46,079 nucleotides of DNA from an uncultured Bacillota bacterium (GTDB lineage Bacteria; Bacillota_I; Bacilli_A; RFN20; CAG-826). The position numbers and the translations under genes were made by a program. Shown here in pieces: positions 8,578 through 17,669 of the stretch. The notes under the pieces were generated by a model. The model saw only the letters and a list, made by a program, of their open reading frames with translations, did not search any database and was not told the origin of the DNA. Location: positions 1-46,079 of the forward strand of contig CAMORJ010000003.1 in assembly GCA_946623775.1 (NCBI GenBank), read 5' to 3'. Every line of letters starts with the position of its first letter. Position 1 is the first letter of the stretch.

Positions 8578-9447
8578 ATGGTTGATTTTACAAATCTGCC
8601 AACCCGCAAAAAAGCCTATGGTGGCGCAAACGGAAGCAAGTTATCCGTTGTCTACGACAATGAGTTATACATGCTCAAACTACCTATTCACGCTGTGAAG
8701 AACCCCAATATTTCCTATACGAACAGTTGCGTTTCCGAGTACCTTGGTTGCCATATCTTCAATATGCTTGGTGTAAATGCGCAAGAAACGGTGCTAGGCA
8801 CATTCGAGTATCATGGAAAAATTAGAACCGTCGTGGCGTGCAAAGATTTTACTTCGCCCGGTGTTGTAATAATGGATTTCGCCTCGGTGAAAAACCAAAT
8901 AATCGACTCCGCATCCAATGGATATGGAACTGAATTGAATGACATTTTGGATGCGATTGAAAGACAAAACGCTGTCGACGCAAAGGCGTTGAAAGAACAT
9001 TTTTGGAATATGTTTGTCATCGACGCATTCATTGGCAATTGGGACAGGCATAATGGAAACTGGGGATTCTTGTATAACCAAGAAAACGATCGCATGGAGA
9101 TTGCTCCTATTTTTGATTGCGGTTCCGCTTTGTTCCCTCAAATTGATGATGAAATAATTGAGAGAGTTTTAGCATCGAAGGCCGAGATGAATGCCCGTGT
9201 ATTCGACATGCCCACATCGGCGATTCTAATCGGGGGCAAAAGGGCAAACTACTATCAAGTCATCACATCAAACAAATATCAAGATTGCACCGAAGCGGTG
9301 AAAAGAATACTTCCGAGGATCAACTTAGAGGAAATCAACGGATTGATTGATTCAATTCAGCCACTGAGCAACCTGCAAAAGCGTTTTCTTAAAAAGATTC
9401 TCAAAATGAGAAAAGAACTGATATTGGAAAACGCGATTCTTAAATGA
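8578..9447 (+). CDS. HipA-like/CtkA-family serine/threonine kinase (putative toxin)
   Basis: FIGNWDRHNGNWGF catalytic motif and APIFDCGSALFPQ; GGANGSKLSVVYDNELYMLKLP start resembles H. pylori CtkA (from memory); AGGAGG SD inside hipB end. Confidence 0.8.
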   Translation: MVDFTNLPTRKKAYGGANGSKLSVVYDNELYMLKLPIHAVKNPNISYTNSCVSEYLGCHIFNMLGVNAQETVLGTFEYHGKIRTVVACKDFTSPGVVIMDFASVKNQIIDSASNGYGTELNDILDAIERQNAVDAKALKEHFWNMFVIDAFIGNWDRHNGNWGFLYNQENDRMEIAPIFDCGSALFPQIDDEIIERVLASKAEMNARVFDMPTSAILIGGKRANYYQVITSNKYQDCTEAVKRILPRINLEEINGLIDSIQPLSNLQKRFLKKILKMRKELILENAILK

Positions 9448-9486
9448 AAATAAAGCAAACAATGCTGCTCTATCAACCTTTGATCA

Positions 9487-9515
9487 TTGACTAAGCCACT
9501 CAATAGTAATTTAAT
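9487..9515 (+). promoter_or_regulatory. promoter of preQ1-controlled gene
   Basis: TTGACT (9487-9492), 17 nt, TTTAAT (9510-9515). Confidence 0.5.
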
Positions 9516-9526
9516 TTGTCCGTCGC

Positions 9527-9571
9527 GAAGATGTTCCTTGCCTAACCATCTTCCAAATAAAAAACAAGGAG
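9527..9571 (+). promoter_or_regulatory. preQ1-I riboswitch
   Basis: P1 GAAGATG/CATCTTC, loop TTCCTTGCCTAAC, A-rich CAAATAAAAAAC tail, pseudoknot CCTTG (9536-9540) with CAAGG (9565-9569) overlapping SD AAGGAG. Confidence 0.8.
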
Positions 9572-9577
9572 TCGTTT

Positions 9578-10342
9578 ATGAAATCAATCCTCTTAAGAGG
9601 GAAAGCCCTCTTTAAGGAAGCAGTTGTATTATTCCGCAGCTTGCCTCCCGCATTGCTGGCATTTTTTGCTCTTTCCGTCATCGGCATGAATTTGCTGGCG
9701 AACAAAAGCATCAACACAGGCCTTGATTGGCTGGCGCTTGATTGCGGCGTTATTTTGTCCTGGGCCAGCTTCTTGTGCATGGACATCATCGTTAAAAGAT
9801 ATGGCGTAAGGGCATCGATTTTCTCTTCGGTCTTCGCCCTTCTTGCAAACCTGTTCTTTGCTTTGATCTTCTTCCTTGGGACATTGATTCCAGGACAGTG
9901 GGGCGAATCCTTCGTGGAAGGAAGCGAAGCGGTCATCAATGGGGCTTTGGACCGCACCTTCGCAGGCAATTGGTATATCGTCATGGGCAGTTCAGTCGCG
10001 TTTATGGCTTCTGCGATCGCAAACGCTTTGCTGAATGCAGCCGTTGGAGTGGCGTTCAAAAAGAAGCCCGACAGCTTTATTGCATTTGCATGCAGGGCAT
10101 ATGTCTCGACCACGATTGCTCAGTTCATCGATAACATCTTGTTTGCCTTGATCGTGAGCCATGTCTTGTTTGGATGGAATATGGTCCAATGCGTTACTTG
10201 CGCCGCGACGGGAGCGCTTGCTGAGCTATTGATGGAAATCTTCTTCTCGCCGCTTGGATATCGCGTCTGCCGTCACCTCGAAAAGAACAAAATAGGGCAG
10301 GCGTATATCGATTATCGCAATGAATTGGAGGCCGCAAAATGA
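9578..10342 (+). CDS. VUT family queuosine precursor transporter (YhhQ-like)
   Basis: NLLANKSINTGLDWLALDCGVILSWASFLCMDIIVKRYG; preceded by preQ1-I riboswitch. Confidence 0.85.
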   Translation: MKSILLRGKALFKEAVVLFRSLPPALLAFFALSVIGMNLLANKSINTGLDWLALDCGVILSWASFLCMDIIVKRYGVRASIFSSVFALLANLFFALIFFLGTLIPGQWGESFVEGSEAVINGALDRTFAGNWYIVMGSSVAFMASAIANALLNAAVGVAFKKKPDSFIAFACRAYVSTTIAQFIDNILFALIVSHVLFGWNMVQCVTCAATGALAELLMEIFFSPLGYRVCRHLEKNKIGQAYIDYRNELEAAK

Positions 10343-10983
10343 AAATAGTCGTTACTGGATCCAGTGGTGGAATCGGGGTAGAAGTCGTTAAGAAATTCCT
10401 TGCCGAAGGCCATGAGGTCATCGGTATCGATATCGCTCCATCCAAAATCGAAGATGCCCGTTATGCCCATCATGTAGCCGATATCCGAGGAGAACTTCCG
10501 GAGATTGATGATGTTGAAGGACTGGTGCTTTGCGCTGGAACGATCGAAGAAGCGGAAGCGATTGACGTCAATCTATGCGGAACCATCAAAACCGCTGAAA
10601 AGTATTCAACATCCTCGGCTTTGAAATCGGTTGTTATCATTGCCTCCGCCAGCGCGCGCAACGGCGCGGAATTCCCGCAATACGTCGCTTCCAAAGGCGG
10701 AATCGTTACCTATATGAAGAATCTGGCCGTCAGGCTTGCCCCCAGGGGCGTTACCGTCAACTCCATTTCACCGGGCGCTGTCATTACCCCGATGAACCGC
10801 CATATTCTGAACGATCCCGACAAATTCAGGCTTGTCAGCGAAGAGTCGCTTTTAAAGAAATGGGCGACCCCCGAAGAGATCGCCGATTGGATTTATTTCC
10901 TTGGCGTCGTGAATAAATCGATGACGGGTGAGGATTTGCTGATCGATAATGGCGAGATGCTGAAATCGAATTTCATCTGGTAA
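10339..10983 (+). CDS. SDR family oxidoreductase
   Basis: VTGSSGGIGVEVV nucleotide-binding motif; YVASKGGIVTYMKNLAVRLAPRGVTVNSISPG. Confidence 0.9.
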   Translation: MKIVVTGSSGGIGVEVVKKFLAEGHEVIGIDIAPSKIEDARYAHHVADIRGELPEIDDVEGLVLCAGTIEEAEAIDVNLCGTIKTAEKYSTSSALKSVVIIASASARNGAEFPQYVASKGGIVTYMKNLAVRLAPRGVTVNSISPGAVITPMNRHILNDPDKFRLVSEESLLKKWATPEEIADWIYFLGVVNKSMTGEDLLIDNGEMLKSNFIW

Positions 10984-11836
10984 TTCTATCTTCGATGAAC
11001 TTCTTTAGGTCCGCAAGCCTGTTTTGGGCGACTTTTCTTCCGGCTTCATAAACCCTCTTGAGCTCATTTTCGTCATGCTCGGTGTGCGAGATGCCAAGAG
11101 GCTCGGCAGGGGCGATGATGAATGCGTTCCCCAGCTCTTCTTGCTCGAAAACGAACTGGGTTTCCTCGTTGTACATAATATGGCGTCTTCGCAAAGCGGC
11201 CTGAATGTTTTTGTATTTGCGGACCCCTTTTAGATGGAGCATCAGGGAATTGAATTTCTTTTTGGCAAACCCTTTGGGCTGAGTCAGTATGACGACGTTG
11301 AAAGGGTAACCCATCTCCATGAATCTCTTTAAGGGGATGGAGTCGGAGATACCTCCATCAAGATAACGTTTCCCGTCGATTTCGACTGGCGTCGAAACGA
11401 TTGGCATGGATGCGCCGGCACGGAAATACTCCATCGTTTTCTCATTGATTACATCGATTTTCTGATACATGGGGTCGCCGGATTCGCAATCTGTCATGAC
11501 GACGTAGAACTCCATGGGGTTGGAGTAATATGTCTTTATATCAATGGGATCGAGAACCATCGGAATCTCGCGATAGCAGAAATCCTTCTCGTACATATCC
11601 CCGTATTTCCTGACGGAATAAAACGTCCCGTACCTTTTGTCATGGCAGTATTTCAGGTTGTAGCGGAGCGCCCTTCCTATTTGATGGCTTTTGTAATTGC
11701 ATCCGAATGTCGCGCCGGCCGAAACGCCGATCGCGCCATCGAATATAATTCCTTCTTCCATGAGGACATCTATGACGCCGCAGGTGAACATCCCGCGCAT
11801 CGCACCGCCCTCCATGACTAATCCGATTTTTGCCAT
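10973..11836 (-). CDS. patatin-like phospholipase
   Basis: GLVMEGGAMRGMFTCGV, GVSAG nucleophile elbow, DGGISDSIPL. Confidence 0.88.
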   Translation of the reverse strand: MAKIGLVMEGGAMRGMFTCGVIDVLMEEGIIFDGAIGVSAGATFGCNYKSHQIGRALRYNLKYCHDKRYGTFYSVRKYGDMYEKDFCYREIPMVLDPIDIKTYYSNPMEFYVVMTDCESGDPMYQKIDVINEKTMEYFRAGASMPIVSTPVEIDGKRYLDGGISDSIPLKRFMEMGYPFNVVILTQPKGFAKKKFNSLMLHLKGVRKYKNIQAALRRRHIMYNEETQFVFEQEELGNAFIIAPAEPLGISHTEHDENELKRVYEAGRKVAQNRLADLKKFIEDRITR

Positions 11837-11874
11837 AAATAAATCCCCCGGAGAGGAATTGTATCACATAAGAA

Positions 11875-11899
11875 CAAAAAACGACCTCTTGCGAGGCCG
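11875..11899 (-). terminator. intrinsic terminator upstream of the patatin gene
   Basis: Minus strand CGGCCTC-GCAA-GAGGTCG (one G-U) followed by TTTTTTG. Confidence 0.75.
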
Positions 11900-11912
11900 C
11901 TTCCTATAGCCA

Positions 11913-11953
11913 CATCATTCTCCTCTGAAAGGGGGGATGGCGGGAGAATGATG
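11913..11953 (-). ncRNA. candidate C-rich hairpin RNA (sRNA or 5' leader of patatin gene)
   Basis: 11-bp perfect inverted repeat CATCATTCTCC/GGAGAATGATG with 19-nt loop cgccatccccccttucaga on minus strand; terminator 14 nt downstream. Confidence 0.45.
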
Positions 11954-12062
11954 GAGGAAGATAATGGAACGACTGCCTTTTGGGCAAAGGAATTTTAAAC
12001 GAAATATTGCTTCATGGAAGAGGGAATTTTGCAGTTTCCCCAAAACCCGTTTTCTGCGTGTG

Positions 12063-12120
12063 AAAAAACCGATTATTTAGTTTTGAGTTTCCAAATAATG
12101 CCCACGGCTTGGCGGTTTTT
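12063..12120. repeat. nested inverted repeat in divergent intergenic region
   Basis: AAAAACCG...CGGTTTTT outer and ATTATTT...AAATAAT inner arms. Confidence 0.5.
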
Positions 12121-12179
12121 CTATGCGTTGGCGTTTTATTTGATTAGAATTTATGCGAATTAAGATCAGGAGAAAAACC

Positions 12180-13625
12180 ATGGAAGACAGATCCTCAGTG
12201 ATTTTTGGGAACCCCATCGACAAGAAGACAATCGCGAAGGGAAACAAAAACAAGGCCAAATACATAAAAAAGTTCGGCGACGATAGTCGAACCGTCTATC
12301 ATCTTGCCCCTCAGGAGATTCCTTGCCTGTCCCATATGGGCGTAAAGAACCTTGTGCTGAGCGATAAGCCGATGGAATTCCCCAAGAACGCTCTCGTAGT
12401 CGGCAACATCCGCATGGGATTCGGTCATTACCGTATCTCGATGGCGATGGCCTCGGCCGCCAAGGCGCTAGGATATGAACCGTATTGGTTTGATTTGGCT
12501 TCTTTTGATGCGACGGGCTCGAAAATGATCCGCGCTCAAAACGATCTGTATTCCCTTGCCAGCCGCATCTCCCAGAAGTCAAAGCTGTTCAACCATTTTG
12601 TTTGGGAACCGCTGAATTCCGAAGGCTTCAAGAAAATCACATATAACTCCACTGACCAAAGGGCATCCGAGCTTCTGGTCCCCTTGTTCCGCGATTTCCC
12701 CAAAGATATCCCTTATATCGCCACGCACGCCTGGCCTAGCCAAGGCGCCGTGCATGCCGATCTCACCCATGTCGTCGAGGCAATCCCCGACAACTGGCCG
12801 ATGGCCCTCCATCTTTCTGAAGGCGCGATCCACGCAGTCCAAACCCCATTTGCATATTTAGGCTATAAGATGCTGAATGGCTTTGCCAAAGAGCCGTTGA
12901 AAGGCATCCCGGATGACCAAATCCATATGATTGGCCACTTCGTCGACCATGAGCTCGTCTCCAATATCGAGCATGACGTCGAAAAGCGTATCGCCCGCAT
13001 CAAAAACGGCGAGCCCATCCGCATCTTATTGAGCGTTGGCGGAGCTGGAGCGGGCGCGAAGCAATTCGCGCAGATGGTTGAGCATCTATTGCCCTATGTG
13101 CAAGAAAAGAAAGCGGCCTTGTTCTTCAATTTCGGCGATCATCAAACCATGTATGACTTCCTTTGCGAAAAAGTGAAGGGGTTCAAGGAAGCCGCCGTTT
13201 GCTATTTTGACAAATACGATGAATTCTCCGATTTCGTGGAGAGAATGGAAAACGAAGTGGTGGAAGGAATCCATTGCGTCTATAACAAAGACATCTTCGA
13301 AGCGGTCTACAGCACCAATTTGCTGATGAGGAAGTGCGAGATTCTTATCACCAAGCCAAGCGAACTCGCCTTCTACCCCGTCGTGAAGGTCATGATGCGC
13401 CATATCGGCGGCCATGAAGTCTATGGCGCCCTCCACGCTCAGGAATATGGCGATTCGACGTTCGAATGCGATACGCCGGCGAAAATGAACACCATGCTCG
13501 ATACGCTGCTATCCGACAAAGGATTGCTCATCCACCTCAATCAAAGAATCGTCGAACTGAAGGCCGCCCATGTCTATGACGGCGCATACCAAGCGGTGAA
13601 ATTGGCGGTTGAAGGCAAGTTATAA
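12180..13625 (+). CDS. uncharacterised GT-B glycosyltransferase-like protein
   Basis: NIRMGFGHYRISMAMASAAKALGY resembles GT28/MGDG-synthase N-terminal loop; ILLSVGGAGAGAKQF and CEILITKPSELAFYP resemble GT-B C-terminal half; AGGAG SD. Confidence 0.5.
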   Translation: MEDRSSVIFGNPIDKKTIAKGNKNKAKYIKKFGDDSRTVYHLAPQEIPCLSHMGVKNLVLSDKPMEFPKNALVVGNIRMGFGHYRISMAMASAAKALGYEPYWFDLASFDATGSKMIRAQNDLYSLASRISQKSKLFNHFVWEPLNSEGFKKITYNSTDQRASELLVPLFRDFPKDIPYIATHAWPSQGAVHADLTHVVEAIPDNWPMALHLSEGAIHAVQTPFAYLGYKMLNGFAKEPLKGIPDDQIHMIGHFVDHELVSNIEHDVEKRIARIKNGEPIRILLSVGGAGAGAKQFAQMVEHLLPYVQEKKAALFFNFGDHQTMYDFLCEKVKGFKEAAVCYFDKYDEFSDFVERMENEVVEGIHCVYNKDIFEAVYSTNLLMRKCEILITKPSELAFYPVVKVMMRHIGGHEVYGALHAQEYGDSTFECDTPAKMNTMLDTLLSDKGLLIHLNQRIVELKAAHVYDGAYQAVKLAVEGKL

Positions 13626-13707
13626 ATTCAAATATTTGCCAACCCAATATTGATATCGATTGACGAAAGATTTAGACTTTTGAAAATTGTTTCATAGGAG
13701 GGGGGTT

Positions 13708-14289
13708 GTGGCCAAAAAAGCAAAAAAAGGCGATGCACGCACCATTCGCAGCAAAAAGGAATTGTCGCTTTCCTTAGAACTTTTGTTGCAAGAAAAGGAT
13801 TTCGTTGATATTTCCATCAAAGAAATCGCTGAGCGTGCGATGGTGAGCAAAAACACCTTCTACAATAATTTTGATACGAAAGAAGAGCTTTTGGATCAGC
13901 TTTTCTTGCGTTACCTAGACAACATCAAAGTCGCGGAAATATTCGATGAAGGCCGGACAACGATGGAAAGGGTCAACATCTTCAACTCTTTGTGCACGCG
14001 CTTCCTTTCTGAGCATTATGCCAAGTTCCATAGCATGGTGCTTCACGACGAAAGCAGATCGATTTATTGGGCTTTGGCGAACAAATTGCAGATCATCATC
14101 CGCGACGAGCTCCGAATCTACGGAAAAGGACTTACGGACGCAGAACACAACGAAATGGAAAGCACCTTCTTCGCAGGAGGCTGCGCGCATCTCGTATATC
14201 GCGAATTTGCAAAAGACCCAAGCCAATGCTCTGAAGAAGGGCTTCGCGAATTGCTGAACACCCTTTGGGAAAGGCTGCTGGCCAAATAA
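13708..14289 (+). CDS. TetR/AcrR family transcriptional regulator
   Basis: DISIKEIAERAMVSKNTFYNNFDTKEELLDQLF HTH; GTG start with AGGAGGGG SD. Confidence 0.85.
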   Translation: MAKKAKKGDARTIRSKKELSLSLELLLQEKDFVDISIKEIAERAMVSKNTFYNNFDTKEELLDQLFLRYLDNIKVAEIFDEGRTTMERVNIFNSLCTRFLSEHYAKFHSMVLHDESRSIYWALANKLQIIIRDELRIYGKGLTDAEHNEMESTFFAGGCAHLVYREFAKDPSQCSEEGLRELLNTLWERLLAK

Positions 14290-14292
14290 TAG

Positions 14293-14341
14293 AAAAGCGT
14301 CTCCACCATCCGTTTGAGATCCGATGTGCTGAGACGCTTTT
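14293..14341. terminator. bidirectional terminator between convergent genes
   Basis: AAAAGCGTCTC (14293-14303) / GAGACGCTTTT (14331-14341). Confidence 0.75.
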
Positions 14342-14945
14342 AATTTTTGTATTCAATGACGAACACGTCTTCCCCGTTTTCGTTTTTGAGATAGGAGAGC
14401 GATCCTTTTTCGATCTCGATGACGGCAGAGAAGATGCGGACGAACTGAGGATAGATTTTGGTGGCGCCGACCTTTTTGATCAACGCTTTTGCAGGGCTCC
14501 TCTTCACTGTAATGATGCATTTGGAGTCATGCATCTCGTATTCCAATTCGTAGTTGTCGGGATATACGTCTTTGTGGTCGGTTTGATACTGGATGGTTTT
14601 CTTTAAGAGCTTCTCCAACACTTCTTGCCCGCGCTTTGTTTTCAGATTGATGCGTTTGAACTTCGTGATGCTGGAATAAAGATATTCGATGACCGCATCC
14701 CCAAGGATATCAGGTTCGATTTTCTTATCATCCGCTTGGTATGGAGCTAGGATGCAAAGACAGAAAGGAAAGAATGTGGAGGCGGGATTATCGTTGCCGA
14801 TTTCCGGTGCCATTTTGAGCAAATATCGATACACCTGCTTGCTCTTTTGCATCACGAGGTGGGCATACTTCTTCCCTTTGACGTCGGCGATATGACGTTC
14901 GATCGTGGTGCGGAGCAGTGCGTATTGAATGCGTGGGCTTGCCAT
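14340..14945 (-). CDS. hypothetical protein
   Basis: Open frame of 201 aa in convergent arrangement with shared terminator; no family recognised. Confidence 0.6.
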   Translation of the reverse strand: MASPRIQYALLRTTIERHIADVKGKKYAHLVMQKSKQVYRYLLKMAPEIGNDNPASTFFPFCLCILAPYQADDKKIEPDILGDAVIEYLYSSITKFKRINLKTKRGQEVLEKLLKKTIQYQTDHKDVYPDNYELEYEMHDSKCIITVKRSPAKALIKKVGATKIYPQFVRIFSAVIEIEKGSLSYLKNENGEDVFVIEYKN

Positions 14946-15057
14946 AACTATTCCATTTTATCAAAACGCGAGGATTTGTTTATCGTTTTCTTGCTTTGTT
15001 GCACGCGTCGCGTGTTTTATTAACTCTCGACATGAGCTAGAATAGCCATGTCGAAAA

Positions 15058-16497
15058 ATGGCAGATAAAGCGAAAAAGAAAAACGGCAGTTTCAAATACG
15101 TCCTTTACATCGTGATCGTCCTCGTTGCGACTGCGATCGCTTTAACGATTTCCTTGTGGGGCGATAAGCTCAACATGGTCGTCGACGCGTTCTCCAAAGC
15201 GGACTGGCGTTACATCCTGATCATCATCGGGATCGTGCTTTTCTCTTACGGAATCGATGGCTTCATCATCTGGGTCTTCTGCCGATTGTATACCAGGGAA
15301 TACAAGCTTCACCAAGGAGTCGCCACTTCATTGGTCGGGCAATTCTATAGCGACGTCACCCCAGGGGCGAGCGGCGGGCAGGTCATGCAGGTCTATACCC
15401 TCAAGTCCCAAGGCATTCAAGTAAGCAACGCAGCATCCATCATGGTCATGTGGTTCATTCTGTATCAGACCGCTTTGATTATCTTCGACGTCGTCGCCTA
15501 TAGCGTCGAATGGAACCAGATCATGGCCATTAAGAACATCGACATCCCGATGAACGACGGCGGCACATTGACCCTTCCGCTTCTGCCGTTTATCATCCTG
15601 GGCTTCTTGCTGAACCTATCGGTTATCGCGTTGCTGTTCATCATGAGCTATAGCCATAAGGTCCACAACTTCATCCTCCATTACGTCATCGGCTTCTTCG
15701 GCAGGATCCACATCATCAAGAACCCCGATAAAACGAGGGAGAACCTGCGCGTTCAGGTAGAGAACTTCAAGATTGAATTGCGGCGCCTTCAGGCCAATAT
15801 CCCGGTCGTGATTCTGCAGATCATATTGTTTTTGGCGCTTCTTTTCTCCCGTTATTGCATCCCGTATTTCGCGGGGAAGGCGCTTCATGGATTCGGCGAT
15901 AGCGCGGCCTTTGACTTCGGCTCTATGATGGAGGCCTCCTTCTTGTCCGCCTTCCATCAAATGGTCACCGGGCTTATCCCGATCCCTGGCTCCGCTGGCG
16001 TCTCCGAGCTTTTCTATTATTACTTGTTCAACAACTATTTCGGAAACAACGAAGCGGTCGTCTCCGCGACCCAGATCTTGTGGCGTACCGCGACATTCCA
16101 CGTCATGCTCGTCGTTTCCGGCTTCGTCGCGGCCTTATACCGCTCCCGCCCGAAAGAGGCCATCCATTACGCGAACAGGCAGACGTTCGTCGATTTGCAG
16201 CTGCAGACCTATGATGAGCGTAAACGCTCCTCCGACACGATGTACGAGACCCACCAGATATCCAAGAAGAGCTTGAGGATAAAGCTATTGGAAGGAAGCC
16301 CCTTCCGGCCCAAACAGAAGCCGAAATCCACAGGCGTGACATTGAATTTCGATCCGCCTGAGCAAACCCCGACGAATCCAATGACCGAAACCACGGTCCG
16401 TTCCCGCATCAAAATCGATCCTCCCAAAAAGCCTAAGAGGGAGAAGAGGAAAAAGAAGAAGCAGGAAGACTCCTCCTGGGAGGTCTGGGATATATGA
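15058..16497 (+). CDS. lysylphosphatidylglycerol synthase TM region/UPF0104 flippase-like membrane protein
   Basis: Multi-TM; GQFYSDVTPGASGGQVMQVYTLKSQGI and PIPGSAGVSELFYYYLF motifs. Confidence 0.8.
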   Translation: MADKAKKKNGSFKYVLYIVIVLVATAIALTISLWGDKLNMVVDAFSKADWRYILIIIGIVLFSYGIDGFIIWVFCRLYTREYKLHQGVATSLVGQFYSDVTPGASGGQVMQVYTLKSQGIQVSNAASIMVMWFILYQTALIIFDVVAYSVEWNQIMAIKNIDIPMNDGGTLTLPLLPFIILGFLLNLSVIALLFIMSYSHKVHNFILHYVIGFFGRIHIIKNPDKTRENLRVQVENFKIELRRLQANIPVVILQIILFLALLFSRYCIPYFAGKALHGFGDSAAFDFGSMMEASFLSAFHQMVTGLIPIPGSAGVSELFYYYLFNNYFGNNEAVVSATQILWRTATFHVMLVVSGFVAALYRSRPKEAIHYANRQTFVDLQLQTYDERKRSSDTMYETHQISKKSLRIKLLEGSPFRPKQKPKSTGVTLNFDPPEQTPTNPMTETTVRSRIKIDPPKKPKREKRKKKKQEDSSWEVWDI

Positions 16498-17669
16498 GAA
16501 TCGCGATATTCTCCGAGACCTATTATCCGGAGATCAACGGCATCGCCACCTCCATTAATAACCTTAAGACCGCATTGGAAATGCATGGACACAAGGTTCT
16601 TTTGGTGACCACGAATCCCTTCACGAACAAATTGACCTATGAAGACGGCATCATCCGCCTCCCCGGCATCAAATTGAAGTTCTTGTACAACTACAGGATG
16701 AGCCGTTTCTACAACGCGGAAGCCGCCGACATCATCAAAGAGTTCAAGCCTGACGTCGTGCACGTGCAAACAAGCGCTGGCGTTGGTCATTTCGGATCGA
16801 AGATGGGCGATAAGCTTGGAATCGGCAAAGTCTATACGTTCCATACGATGATCGAGGACTACGCTTTCTATCTCACCCATGGTCACTTCGATCATTTCGC
16901 GAGGTATGCGATCAGGAAGTTCTTCCGCGGCAAATCCACGCATTTCGATGAGTTCATCGCCCCAAGCGCGAAGATCAAAGAATACCTACGCTCCATCGGG
17001 GTCGATACCACCGTCTCGGTCATCCCCACCGGCATAGACATCGACCGCTATTCCGCCGAAAACATTGACACGTCCTCCATCGATGAGCTGAAAACGCAAC
17101 TTGGGATAGCGCCCAACGATTTCGTCGTCTTGTATTTGGGGCGCATCGCGAAAGAGAAATCGATCGACTTCCTTCTTAGCGGATTCGCCTCATTCGCCAA
17201 AAAGCACAAAGACGTAAGCGCCAAATTCCTGATTACCGGCTGGGGCCCGGCGGAAGCCGATTTAAAGGCGCTTGCCGCCAAATACAAAATCGCCGATAAA
17301 ACGATCTTCGCTGGCAAGTGCGACCCAACGGAGACGCAAAAGTATTATCATTTAGCCGACTGCTTCGTAAGCGCGTCCCTGACCGAAACGCAGGGACTCA
17401 CCCTCATCGAAGCGCTCGCCTCTTCGATTCCTTGCATCGCTCGATTCGACGAAGCCCTCGTCGAAACAATCCGCAACCGCGAATCCGGATTCCTGTTTTT
17501 GGACGAGCCTGGCTTCGTCCAATGCCTAGAGGATGTGATGAATCTGAACCAAGAAGAGCGTGCGCGCATCGTCGCTGCCGGAAGACAGGCGATCGAGGGC
17601 TTTTCGCTGGAGCTGTTCTATCAAAACATCATCGAGGTCTATAAACGTGTCGAACGAAGAAACTGGTAA
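16494..17669 (+). CDS. glycosyltransferase family 4 (diacylglycerol glucosyltransferase-like)
   Basis: FSETYYPEINGIATSINNLKTALEMHGH, VIPTGIDIDRY, YLGRIAKEKSIDFLL, SLTETQGLTLIEALAS. Confidence 0.88.
   Translation: MRIAIFSETYYPEINGIATSINNLKTALEMHGHKVLLVTTNPFTNKLTYEDGIIRLPGIKLKFLYNYRMSRFYNAEAADIIKEFKPDVVHVQTSAGVGHFGSKMGDKLGIGKVYTFHTMIEDYAFYLTHGHFDHFARYAIRKFFRGKSTHFDEFIAPSAKIKEYLRSIGVDTTVSVIPTGIDIDRYSAENIDTSSIDELKTQLGIAPNDFVVLYLGRIAKEKSIDFLLSGFASFAKKHKDVSAKFLITGWGPAEADLKALAAKYKIADKTIFAGKCDPTETQKYYHLADCFVSASLTETQGLTLIEALASSIPCIARFDEALVETIRNRESGFLFLDEPGFVQCLEDVMNLNQEERARIVAAGRQAIEGFSLELFYQNIIEVYKRVERRNW

Noticed and set aside
10973-10983. Convergent 11-bp overlap of SDR and patatin genes
   Set aside because: Short tail-to-tail overlaps are common in compact genomes; no extra structure seen.
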